A DNA stretch of 5,478 bases. Source: Chloroflexota bacterium. GTDB taxonomy: Bacteria; Chloroflexota; Anaerolineae; Anaerolineales; UBA4823. The notes beneath the pieces are model-generated. The model did no database searches. It was not told the origin of the DNA and worked only from the letters and a program-made list of their open reading frames with translations. Location of the stretch: the NCBI GenBank assembly GCA_017860725.1, contig JAGDMX010000240.1, positions 1 through 5,478 of the forward strand, in the 5' to 3' direction. Below, piece by piece: positions 1-5,478 of this stretch. Position numbers and translations under genes: made by a program. Position 1 is the stretch's first letter. The number at the start of each line of letters is the position of its first letter.

Positions 1-99
1 TACAAATTCCTGGTGGGCGGAAGTTGGATGGAAGACCCCGAAAATCCCTGGCGAACTGAGGATGGCTACGGTGGATTTAGCTCATTATTGGATGTGTGA
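1..99 (+). CDS. 3' end of a gene for a CBM48/AMPK-type glycogen-binding domain protein (partial)
   Basis: An open frame runs from the window edge to the TGA at 97-99 and gives the last 32 residues of a protein. It starts YKFLVGG, continues with a W, a DPENP turn and a DGYGG turn, and ends SSLLDV. This order (a strand of type YKF-V-G, a Trp, D-P-x-N-P, then D-G-x-G-G and a short closing strand) is characteristic of the end of early-set carbohydrate-binding domains of the CBM48/AMPK beta-subunit class, which bind glycogen or starch-like glucans. The domain lies at the very C-terminus, so the protein may be a small stand-alone binding protein or have other domains upstream; the window cannot tell. 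Its stop overlaps the start region of the next gene, which suggests co-transcription and translational coupling. The family call is from motif recall and covers only the tail of the domain. Confidence 0.7.
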   Translation, partial: YKFLVGGSWMEDPENPWRTEDGYGGFSSLLDV

Positions 100-101
100 G
101 G

Positions 102-821
102 ATGTATAGAGAATATCATCGCTGGTACAGCCCGTCTCTCGGGCGCGACATGGAGATGCTCATCTTCGGGCATGCCGGCGCGCGCATGCTGGTTTTCCCC
201 ACTTCAAAAGGCAAGTTCTATGAGTGGGAAGACCGCGGTATGGTTAACGCCCTGAACGAGCACCTGGAAAACGGCTGGCTCCAAATGTACTGTGTGGACA
301 GTGTCGACGAGGAGAGCTGGTATGCCTGGCACATCCACCCTGGCGCCCGCGCCTGGCGCCATATCCAATACGAAAACTATCTGCTGGACGAGGTGCTGCC
401 ACTGGTTTACAAGATCAACTCGACGCCATACCTGATCACCACCGGAGCCAGCTTTGGTGCCTACCATGCCATGAATTTCGCCCTGCGCCACCCCGACCTG
501 ACCAACCGGGTGATTGCGATGAGCGGCATGTACAACATCGAGCGCTGGCTGGGCGATTACCGTGACGATAACACGTACTATAACTGCCCATGCCTGTATC
601 TGCCCAATGAGTATGAAGAAAGCCGCCTGAACTGGCTGCGCCAGCTAGATATTATTATGGCCATCGGCCATGACGACCCCAATGTTGCCAATAACCGCTG
701 GTTCTCCAGCGTGCTGTGGGGCAAAGGCGTTTGGCACGCCCTGCGCGTCTGGGATGGCTGGGCGCACGATTGGCCTTGGTGGCGGCAGATGATCCGGCTA
801 TACGTGGGAGGCGCCGACTAA
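102..821 (+). CDS. Alpha/beta-hydrolase, Esterase D-like superfamily (COG4947-like)
   Basis: This 239-residue protein has an alpha/beta-hydrolase layout and no signal peptide or membrane segment, so it is probably cytoplasmic. The nucleophile elbow is GASFG, with Ser117 as the likely nucleophile. Asp191 or Asp192 in the GHDDP loop after a hydrophobic strand is the likely acid, and His222 in GWAHDWPWW the likely base. All three sit in the expected order and the length is normal for a single-domain member. The conserved N-terminal stretch (REYHRWYSPSLGRDME) and the Trp-rich C-terminus match a group of poorly characterised esterase-superfamily proteins. The substrate is unknown: it could hydrolyse or transfer an ester, thioester or amide. 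ATG at 102 is preferred because family members, from memory, start near MxREYH. A GTG at 96, overlapping the previous stop, would add two residues. Neither start has a well-spaced Shine-Dalgarno, so translation probably relies on coupling to the upstream gene. Confidence 0.85.
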   Translation: MYREYHRWYSPSLGRDMEMLIFGHAGARMLVFPTSKGKFYEWEDRGMVNALNEHLENGWLQMYCVDSVDEESWYAWHIHPGARAWRHIQYENYLLDEVLPLVYKINSTPYLITTGASFGAYHAMNFALRHPDLTNRVIAMSGMYNIERWLGDYRDDNTYYNCPCLYLPNEYEESRLNWLRQLDIIMAIGHDDPNVANNRWFSSVLWGKGVWHALRVWDGWAHDWPWWRQMIRLYVGGAD

Positions 822-885
822 ACGATCTCTGCGGTGTCAATCCACTCCACAGCTGCCCTGTAGCACCGCTATGAAACCTTATACC

Positions 886-893
886 GGAGGAGG
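886..893 (+). promoter_or_regulatory. Strong Shine-Dalgarno that sets the start at 898
   Basis: GGAGGAGG lies four bases before the ATG at 898. The in-frame ATG at 871 has no such site and would place this purine run inside the coding sequence as Gly codons (TGGGD). The site therefore decides for the shorter 308-residue protein. Confidence 0.85.
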
Positions 894-897
894 AGAT

Positions 898-1824
898 ATG
901 CTCAAAATTGGTGTGATTGTGGGGCGTGAATGGTCGTGGCCGCCGGCTTTCATCGAAGAAGTCAACCGGCGGGAGGAAGGAGTCATGGCTGAGTACGCCA
1001 AGTTGGGTGGGACGCGCATGGACGAGCCATGCCCCTACGCTGTGCTGGTTGACCGCATCTCTCACGAGGTCCCGTACTACCGCACATACCTCAAGAATGC
1101 CGTCTTGCAGGGCAGCTACGTGATCAATAATCCCTTCATGTGGACAGCCGATGACAAATTTTTCGAAGCCAGCCTGGCTACCCGCCTGGGTGTCGCCAGC
1201 CCCAAGACCGTCGTCCTGCCCAATAAAGAATACGTGCCGGGGATCGTGCCCACAGAAAGCCTGCGTAACCTGGTCTTCCCGCTGGATTGGCAGGCAATCG
1301 TGGATTACCTGGGCGGTTTTCCCCTGATCTTGAAGGATGCCCACGGCGGCGGTTGGAAGAACGTCAGCAAGGTGCAATCCCTGGAGCAGATGTGGGCGCG
1401 TTATGATGAGAGCGGCTTACTGACCATGATCCTGCAGGAGTGCATCGAGTGGGATGGCGACCAGTATGCACGCTGCATGTGTCTCGGGCAGGAAGAGGTG
1501 CTGGTGCGCAAATATGACCCGGACAACCGCCGTTATCTGCCCGCCGACTTCCCACCCGACTTGATGGATAGGATTGTTTCCGACTCGCTCAAGCTGGTGC
1601 GCGCTTTGGGCTATGACATGAACACTGTCGAGTGGGCGATCCGCGACGGCGTACCATACGCCATCGACTTCATGAATCCCGCCCCGGATATGGATATCAA
1701 CACGACCGGCCTGGACTACCACCGCTGGTGCGTCGAGCATATGGCTGATCTGTGCATCAAGCTGGCCAAGAATCCACGCCCGCAGGCCACCGAGCCGAGC
1801 TGGGCAAAATTCTTCGGCGGTTAG
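898..1824 (+). CDS. Short RimK-like ATP-grasp carboxylate-amine ligase-type protein
   Basis: This 308-residue protein has the organisation of a compact ATP-grasp ligase. An N-terminal Rossmann-like part opens with LKIGVIVGREW. The segment ADDKFFEASLATRLGVASPKT (about 84-104) corresponds to the region before the ATP-binding fold in RimK and D-Ala-D-Ala ligase-like enzymes. The first ATP-grasp subdomain carries FPLILKDAHGGGWKNV, with Lys146 and the Gly150-152 loop as likely ATP-phosphate contacts. The strand ILQECIEWDGD (178-188) is the likely hinge. The C-terminal metal-binding block has Glu245 in VEWAIRDG, then Asp257, Asn260 and Asp264 in AIDFMNPAPDMD, standing in for the usual E/D-x-N metal ligands. 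Family members join a carboxylate to an amine, thiol or similar nucleophile through an acyl-phosphate. Substrates cannot be read from the sequence. It is the first of four adjacent ligase-type genes and is separated from the esterase by 76 bases, in which I see no convincing terminator. Confidence 0.85.
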   Translation: MLKIGVIVGREWSWPPAFIEEVNRREEGVMAEYAKLGGTRMDEPCPYAVLVDRISHEVPYYRTYLKNAVLQGSYVINNPFMWTADDKFFEASLATRLGVASPKTVVLPNKEYVPGIVPTESLRNLVFPLDWQAIVDYLGGFPLILKDAHGGGWKNVSKVQSLEQMWARYDESGLLTMILQECIEWDGDQYARCMCLGQEEVLVRKYDPDNRRYLPADFPPDLMDRIVSDSLKLVRALGYDMNTVEWAIRDGVPYAIDFMNPAPDMDINTTGLDYHRWCVEHMADLCIKLAKNPRPQATEPSWAKFFGG

Positions 1825-1855
1825 TACGCTGCAGAACGCAAGCAGGCATAAGCCT

Positions 1856-1864
1856 GGAGGTGAT
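1856..1864 (+). promoter_or_regulatory. Near-perfect Shine-Dalgarno before the permuted ATP-grasp gene
   Basis: GGAGGTGAT is a full complement to the 16S anti-Shine-Dalgarno core and lies two bases before the ATG at 1867; its GGAGG core ends six bases before it. A short perfect hairpin, AGGC-ATAA-GCCT (about 1844-1855), stands directly in front of it. The hairpin is too small and lacks a T-tract, so I do not call it a terminator. Confidence 0.8.
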
Positions 1865-1866
1865 CG

Positions 1867-3249
1867 ATGAGCGAGCTGGGTGAAGCAATCGATTTTTATC
1901 ATTCCTTGTTGGATGACTACCTCGGCATCATCAGCCAGGGGCAGCTCACCCGGCAGCTGCACCACCGGCAGTTATTTTTCGGCGAACGCCCGCTGTGCAC
2001 CGTGCTAAGACCGCGCTTCCTGACGGTTGTGCAGTACCAGCTGTTGCAGCATGCCATCCGGGAGGTGATGCCCACGTTTGCAAAAGCATACCAGGAGGCG
2101 CTGGTCAATCCGGCATTCCGCGCCCAGTTTCACCTGACCGAATGGGAAGAGGAGCTGATGCAGGTAGACCCCGGCTTCAGCGCTCCCAGCCCGACGGCGC
2201 GCATGGATACATTCTTCACGAGCGGCTCAACCCAGGATGGGATGGCGTCTCAGCAAGAGTTGTTTTTCGCCGAATACAACGCCGAAACCCCGGCAGCCGC
2301 CGCCTACAATGACTCGCTCTCGGAAGTCTTCCTGGCGTTGCCGGTGATGGGCGCTTTCCAGCGGCGCTATGAAGTCCGCCCGCTGCCGGGCCGTCACCAC
2401 CTGCTGCACGCCCTGCTCGACTCCTTCCGCCAGTGGGGCGGGCGCGACCGGCCGCGCATCGCCATCCTGGATTGGCGCGAAGTGCCCACTTACAGCGAGT
2501 TCATGTTGTTTGCCGAGTACTTCGCCTCGCAGGATTTCGAGTGTGTGATCGCCGACCCGCGTCAGCTGGAATACCGCCATGGTCAGCTCCTGGTAGACGG
2601 GATCACCCCTATCCACCTGATCTACAAGCGCGTCCTGCTCAGCGAGCTGGTGGAGCGTGAAGGGTTGAACCACCCGGTCATCCAGGCGGTGCGAGATGGA
2701 GCTGTCTGTATGGTGAATCCGTTCCGTTGCAAGCTGCTGCATAAAAAGGCCAGCCTGGCGGTGCTCAGCGACGAAGCGAATGCGGCATTGTTTACCCCTG
2801 ATGAACAGCGCGCCATCGCGCGCCATATCCCCTGGACGCGTACTGTGGCAGAACGGCACACGACCTACCAGGAACGGCAGGTTGATCTGCTGCCGTTTCT
2901 CAGCGAGAATAAAAACGAGTTCGTGCTCAAACCCAACGATGAGTACGGCGGCAAAGGCATCGTGCTTGGCTGGGAAGCCGACCAAAGCCAGTGGAACGCC
3001 GCCCTGCAATCCGCCCTGGATGAACCGTACATCGTTCAGCGCCGCGTTTCCTTGCCAAAAGAGCCTTACCCCAGCCTGGTGGAAGGCCAGGTACACATCT
3101 ACGACCGGCTGATCGATACCAACCCTTACATCTGGTATGGGGATTATGTCTCCGGCTGTCTGACGCGCCTCTCCACAGTGGAGCTGCTTAACGTTACCGC
3201 GGGGGGTGGGTCGGTAGTGCCTACGTTTGTGATTGAAAGAAGGAGCTGA
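1867..3249 (+). CDS. Circularly permuted ATP-grasp protein (COG2308-like)
   Basis: This 460-residue protein looks like a circularly permuted ATP-grasp enzyme. The metal-binding motif that normally ends an ATP-grasp domain appears early, as EYNAETP (136-142). The nucleotide-binding lysine and glycine loop appear late, in FVLKPNDEYGGKGIVLG (352-368, Lys355). Between them are a Rossmann-like unit (RIAILDW, 197-203), the conserved strand IYKRVL (252-257) and the helix block NPFRCKLLHKKASLAVL (284-300), which are typical of this family. The C-terminus has GCLTRLS (430-436) and a closing NVTAGGGSVVPTFVI segment, so the protein appears complete. Permuted ATP-grasp proteins are predicted amide- or peptide-bond-forming ligases and often sit beside GCS2-type or other ligases, as here. 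It ends three bases before the next start, so the two genes are almost certainly co-translated. I see no signal peptide or membrane segment. The exact substrates are unknown. Confidence 0.85.
   Translation: MSELGEAIDFYHSLLDDYLGIISQGQLTRQLHHRQLFFGERPLCTVLRPRFLTVVQYQLLQHAIREVMPTFAKAYQEALVNPAFRAQFHLTEWEEELMQVDPGFSAPSPTARMDTFFTSGSTQDGMASQQELFFAEYNAETPAAAAYNDSLSEVFLALPVMGAFQRRYEVRPLPGRHHLLHALLDSFRQWGGRDRPRIAILDWREVPTYSEFMLFAEYFASQDFECVIADPRQLEYRHGQLLVDGITPIHLIYKRVLLSELVEREGLNHPVIQAVRDGAVCMVNPFRCKLLHKKASLAVLSDEANAALFTPDEQRAIARHIPWTRTVAERHTTYQERQVDLLPFLSENKNEFVLKPNDEYGGKGIVLGWEADQSQWNAALQSALDEPYIVQRRVSLPKEPYPSLVEGQVHIYDRLIDTNPYIWYGDYVSGCLTRLSTVELLNVTAGGGSVVPTFVIERRS
3240..3245 (+). promoter_or_regulatory. 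Shine-Dalgarno inside the end of the upstream gene
   Basis: AAGGAG lies seven bases before the ATG at 3253 and within the last codons of the preceding gene (stop 3247-3249). This supports the chosen start and tight translational coupling. Confidence 0.75.
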
Positions 3250-3252
3250 GCT

Positions 3253-4362
3253 ATGAAACACCCATCATTCAGCATCGGTATCGAAGAAGAATACCAGATT
3301 ATTGATCCGCAAACCCGCGAGCTAAAATCCTACATTACCGAGCTACTGGAAGCCGGCAAGTTAATCCTGCGCGAGCAGGTCAAGGCCGAGCTGCACCAAT
3401 CGATGGTGGAGGTAGGCACCGAGGTGTGCAGCTCGCCGGCTGAAGCCAGGAATGAGCTGATACGCCTACGTCGCTCGATTATGGAGCTGGCCGGTAAAAA
3501 CGGCTTGAAAATCGCCGCGGCCGGATCGCACCCCTTCTCGTCCTGGGTGGAGCAGGAGATTACGCCTTTCGAGCGCTATATTGGTGTAAAGCAAGATATG
3601 CAAATACTGGCCCAACAACTGCTGATCTTCGGCACGCACATTCATATCGGCATCGAGGATCCGGAGCTACTGATCGACATCATGAATATGGTGCGCTACA
3701 TGCTGCCGCACATTCTGGCGCTCTCTACCAGCTCACCCTTCTGGCTGGGTCAGGATACTGGGCTAAAGTCCTACCGCAGCATCATTTTTCGCAACTTCCC
3801 ACGCACCGGCATCCCCCCGCATTTTGAATACTATGCGCAGTTCAGCCGCTATGTTGAAACTCTGGTCAAGACGCACAGTATCCCGGACGGGACCAAGGTT
3901 TGGTTCGATGTGCGGCCCAACCACAACTACCCGACGCTGGAGTTCCGCATCTGCGATGTGTGCACCCGGGTCGACGAAGCGATTTGCATTGCAGCCATCA
4001 TCCAGGTGCTGGTCTTTAAGATGTGGAAGTTACGCCATGATAACATGAGCTTCCGCATCTACCCGGCAGTACTGATCGAGGAAAACAAGTGGCGCGCCGT
4101 GCGCTATGGATTGGACGGCAAGCTGATCGACTTCGGCAGGCAGGAAGAGCTACCAGCCCGTGAGCTGATCCGGGAGATGGTCGATTGGCTGCTGGAGGAT
4201 GTAATCGACGAATTTGGCGGGCGCCAGGATATCGAGTATGTCTACCGCATCCTGGAGGGCGGCACAAGCGCCGACCGCCAACTGGCCACTTACCAGCGCA
4301 CCCACAGCCTGCAGGCTGTGGTCGATCAGCTGATAACCGAAACCGCCGAAGGCGTTCTTTAA
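3253..4362 (+). CDS. Carboxylate-amine ligase of the GCS2/YbdK family
   Basis: This 369-residue protein has the normal full length of the YbdK group of gamma-glutamylcysteine synthetase type 2 (GCS2, glutamine-synthetase-like fold) enzymes. Diagnostic blocks appear in order: IGIEEEYQIID (8-18), with the acidic cluster expected to bind metal; LHQSMVEVGTEVC (47-59), matching the glutamate-metal motif after the first strand; GSHPF (91-95); GTHIHIGI (127-134), with the paired histidines; SYRSIIFRNFPRTGIPP (173-189); and the late strand WFDVRPNHNYPTLEFRICDVC (217-237). The C-terminus has the family ending GGTSADRQLATYQRTHS. The enzyme is expected to phosphorylate a carboxylate with ATP and couple it to an amine. 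E. coli YbdK shows only weak glutamate-cysteine ligase activity, so family membership does not prove glutathione synthesis. Among ATP-grasp ligases, a dedicated peptide or amide product is more likely. Spacing to both neighbours is short (3 and 11 bases), which indicates an operon. Confidence 0.92.
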   Translation: MKHPSFSIGIEEEYQIIDPQTRELKSYITELLEAGKLILREQVKAELHQSMVEVGTEVCSSPAEARNELIRLRRSIMELAGKNGLKIAAAGSHPFSSWVEQEITPFERYIGVKQDMQILAQQLLIFGTHIHIGIEDPELLIDIMNMVRYMLPHILALSTSSPFWLGQDTGLKSYRSIIFRNFPRTGIPPHFEYYAQFSRYVETLVKTHSIPDGTKVWFDVRPNHNYPTLEFRICDVCTRVDEAICIAAIIQVLVFKMWKLRHDNMSFRIYPAVLIEENKWRAVRYGLDGKLIDFGRQEELPARELIREMVDWLLEDVIDEFGGRQDIEYVYRILEGGTSADRQLATYQRTHSLQAVVDQLITETAEGVL

Positions 4363-4366
4363 GGAG
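4361..4366 (+). promoter_or_regulatory. Shine-Dalgarno overlapping the stop of the GCS2 gene; sets the start at 4374
   Basis: AAGGAG overlaps the TAA at 4360-4362 and lies seven bases before the ATG at 4374. The same frame is open upstream to 4185, but that part lies inside the GCS2 gene in another frame and its translation is rich in Arg, Pro and Gly with no family resemblance. The start is therefore 4374. Confidence 0.85.
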
Positions 4367-4373
4367 TATTTCC

Positions 4374-5264
4374 ATGCCAGAACTTCGCCCCTTAACTATC
4401 CTGTGTATGGCCAGCTACTGCAAAGGTGTCGCCTTTCTGCGCGCCGCCAAACAGCTTGGCTGTACGGTGCTGCTGTTGACCCGTGAGAACCAGGCCGAGG
4501 AAAACTGGCCGCATGAGAGTATCGATGAGATCTTCTACATGCCGGATTTACGCAAGCGCCCGGATATTATCTACGCGGTCAGCTACATCGCCCGCAGCTA
4601 CCCAATCGATCAAATTGTCGCCCTGGATGATTTCGATGTGGATACTGCCGGCGCATTACGCGACCACCTGCGCCTGCCCGGGCTGAGCGAGTCGCACGCT
4701 CGTCATTTCCGCGATAAGCTGGCGATGCGCACCATCACTCAGGCTGCCGGCATCCCTGTACCCGAATTCACTTCGGTATTCAACTACGACCGGCTGCGCG
4801 AGTTCATGGGGCGCGTACCGCCACCCTGGTTGCTGAAGCCGCGCTCGGAAGCCAGTGCGATGGGGATTATCACGATCAACCACGCGGACGAGATCTGGCC
4901 AACGCTTGACCGGCTGGGGGACATGCAATCTTATCACCTACTGGAGCGCTTCCTGCCCGGAGACGTGTTTCACGTAGATGGATTGGTGCAGGATGGCGAG
5001 CTGATCTTTGCAGAAGCGCACCGCTATGGTCGTCCGCCGATGAGTGTCGCGGTGCCGCGCATGTCGAATTCATCCGCGCCTATGCCGATGGCAAATTTTA
5101 CTTCCTGGAGTGCGCCTCACGCGTGGGGGGTGCTAATATTGCCGAAGCGGTCGAGTTCGCTTCCGGGATCAACCTGTGGGCAGAATGGGCCAAAATCGAG
5201 GTCGCCCACCTGCGCGGTGAGCCTTACCAACTGCCGGAATCGCGCGCCAACTACGCCGGGGTGA
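4374..5264 (+). CDS. ATP-grasp domain protein, N-terminal part (frame broken near 5048)
   Basis: The first 226 or so residues read as a good ATP-grasp protein. A Rossmann-like N-terminus (LTILCMASYCKGVAFLRAAK) is followed by the acidic motif ALDDFDVD (83-90) and RDKLAMR (113-119), which leads into the ATP-binding fold. PWLLKPRSEASAMGI (151-165) has Lys155 as the likely ATP-phosphate lysine. LLERFLPGDVFHVDG (189-203) has Glu191 as the likely hinge acid, and FAEAHRYGRPPM (212-223) follows. From about residue 227 the frame turns into low-complexity Ser/Pro/Arg-rich sequence without resemblance to the family and stops at 5262-5264. The genuine C-terminal half continues in another frame (see 5042-5470). 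As given, this frame yields a protein of 296 residues lacking the metal-binding end of the fold, so it should be inactive. The cause may be a real mutation or a sequencing or assembly error. It is the last of the four ligase-type genes and lies 11 bases after the GCS2 stop. Confidence 0.8.
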   Translation: MPELRPLTILCMASYCKGVAFLRAAKQLGCTVLLLTRENQAEENWPHESIDEIFYMPDLRKRPDIIYAVSYIARSYPIDQIVALDDFDVDTAGALRDHLRLPGLSESHARHFRDKLAMRTITQAAGIPVPEFTSVFNYDRLREFMGRVPPPWLLKPRSEASAMGIITINHADEIWPTLDRLGDMQSYHLLERFLPGDVFHVDGLVQDGELIFAEAHRYGRPPMSVAVPRMSNSSAPMPMANFTSWSAPHAWGVLILPKRSSSLPGSTCGQNGPKSRSPTCAVSLTNCRNRAPTTPG

Positions 5265-5470
5265 TTAACTGCCTGGCTCGCCAGGAATACCCAGATCTAT
5301 CCGCTTACAATGACCCCGAAGTCGTCTGGCGCTTGAATAAAAAACACCATGCCGGGTTGATCTTGGCTTCAGCCAGCTCAGATCGCCTGCAATCCCTGCT
5401 GGATGAATACAGCCGCCGCTTCGGGGAAGATTTCCTGGCGGTCATGCCGCCGCTGGAGAAGGGGCCTTAG
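5042..5470 (+). pseudogene. C-terminal part of the same ATP-grasp gene, in a different frame
   Basis: From about 5048 the other frame encodes about 140 residues that complete the ATP-grasp fold: AAHVEFIRAYADGKFYFLE, then ECASRVGGANIAEAVEF, which holds the acidic metal ligands (Glu in VEF, Glu in FLE) and the Gly-Gly-Ala-Asn loop. A helical tail follows with GINLWAEWAKIE, SLS-free NCLARQEYPDLSAYNDPE and VWRLNKKHHAGLI, ending at the TAG at 5468-5470. The homology starts well before the first usable start codon in this frame (GTG at 5123), which has no well-placed Shine-Dalgarno, so this is not an independent gene. Joined to the N-terminal part it gives about 365 residues. From memory, full-length relatives have about 35-40 more residues between the YGRPP and the HVEF motifs. 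The missing length must equal 1 modulo 3 to restore the frame. Confidence 0.8.
5043..5060 (+). other. Junction where the ATP-grasp reading frame changes
   Basis: Upstream, codons in the frame of 4374 read PPMSVA. Downstream, codons starting at 5048 or 5051 read RGAAHVEF. Bases 5048-5051 (CGCG) can be assigned to either side: the end of a Val-Ala pair or the start of an Arg-Gly pair. This fits a deletion between short CGCG repeats or a collapse during assembly. The original sequence is not available, so the repeat is inferred. Confidence 0.55.
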
Positions 5471-5478
5471 CAGTCATT

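Noticed and set aside
831..869. Inverted repeat GCGGTG...CACCGC between the esterase and ligase genes
   Set aside because: The stem has only six base pairs with a loop of about 27 bases and no T-tract after it, so it does not support a terminator or a defined regulatory RNA.
871..897. Upstream ATG start for the first ATP-grasp gene
   Set aside because: The ATG at 871 has no Shine-Dalgarno, and the strong GGAGGAGG at 886-893 would lie inside the coding region. The start at 898 gives a natural LKIGVIVG beginning.
655..1377. Minus-strand open frame of 240 residues
   Set aside because: It spans the end of the esterase, the gap and the start of the ATP-grasp gene on the opposite strand; its translation has no domain-like pattern, and the + strand genes show clear motifs and ribosome-binding sites.
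2227..3261. Minus-strand open frame of 344 residues
   Set aside because: It lies antiparallel to the permuted ATP-grasp gene, whose conserved motifs span the same bases; long antisense frames are common in GC-rich coding DNA, and I recognise nothing in this one.
4185..4373. N-terminal extension of the last ATP-grasp gene
   Set aside because: This part overlaps the GCS2 gene in another frame, has Arg/Pro/Gly-rich translation, and is followed by a well-placed ribosome-binding site and ATG at 4374.
5025..5060. Programmed ribosomal frameshift in the last gene
   Set aside because: There is no slippery heptamer or homopolymer run, and a simple shift would not account for the apparently missing segment. 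Deletion or assembly error fits better.
5123..5470. Independent small gene starting at GTG 5123
   Set aside because: Family resemblance continues in the same frame back to about 5048, and no suitable Shine-Dalgarno precedes the GTG. It is the C-terminal part of the broken gene.

Overview
The window is gene-dense, moderately GC-rich bacterial DNA with every supported gene on the + strand. Most starts carry strong Shine-Dalgarno sequences and the gaps are short, so the genes probably form one or two operons. The protein sequences resemble Chloroflexota (Anaerolineae-type) or similar deep-branching environmental bacteria. That assignment comes from remembered homologue resemblance, not from a phylogenetic marker in the window, and is tentative.

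Layout: bases 1-99 are the 3' end of a gene whose product ends like a CBM48/AMPK-type glycogen-binding domain. Its stop codon overlaps the start region of an alpha/beta-hydrolase of the Esterase D-like superfamily (102-821). After a 76-base gap come four consecutive genes for ATP-dependent carboxylate-amine ligases or close relatives: a short RimK-like ATP-grasp protein (898-1824), a circularly permuted ATP-grasp protein (1867-3249), a GCS2/YbdK-type carboxylate-amine ligase (3253-4362), and a second, unrelated-looking conventional ATP-grasp protein (4374-5470). The last gene is broken. Its homology moves from one frame to another near 5048, and a segment of roughly 35-40 residues expected at that point appears to be missing.

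How they may work together: three ATP-grasp proteins of different subfamilies plus a GCS2 ligase, with an esterase-fold enzyme just upstream, look like a pathway that builds a small peptide or amide-linked metabolite, or attaches such a group to a macromolecule. ATP-grasp and GCS2 enzymes activate a carboxylate as an acyl-phosphate and join it to an amine. A hydrolase beside them could trim, release or transfer the product. The window holds no transporter, NRPS, PKS or recognisable precursor peptide, so the product cannot be named. Related groupings of permuted ATP-grasp and GCS2 ligases have been discussed in comparative genomics, so the families are known; this particular combination and its product are what merit attention.

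There is no sign of rRNA, tRNA, CRISPR, insertion sequences or a clear terminator. No gene-free stretch reaches 300 bases.
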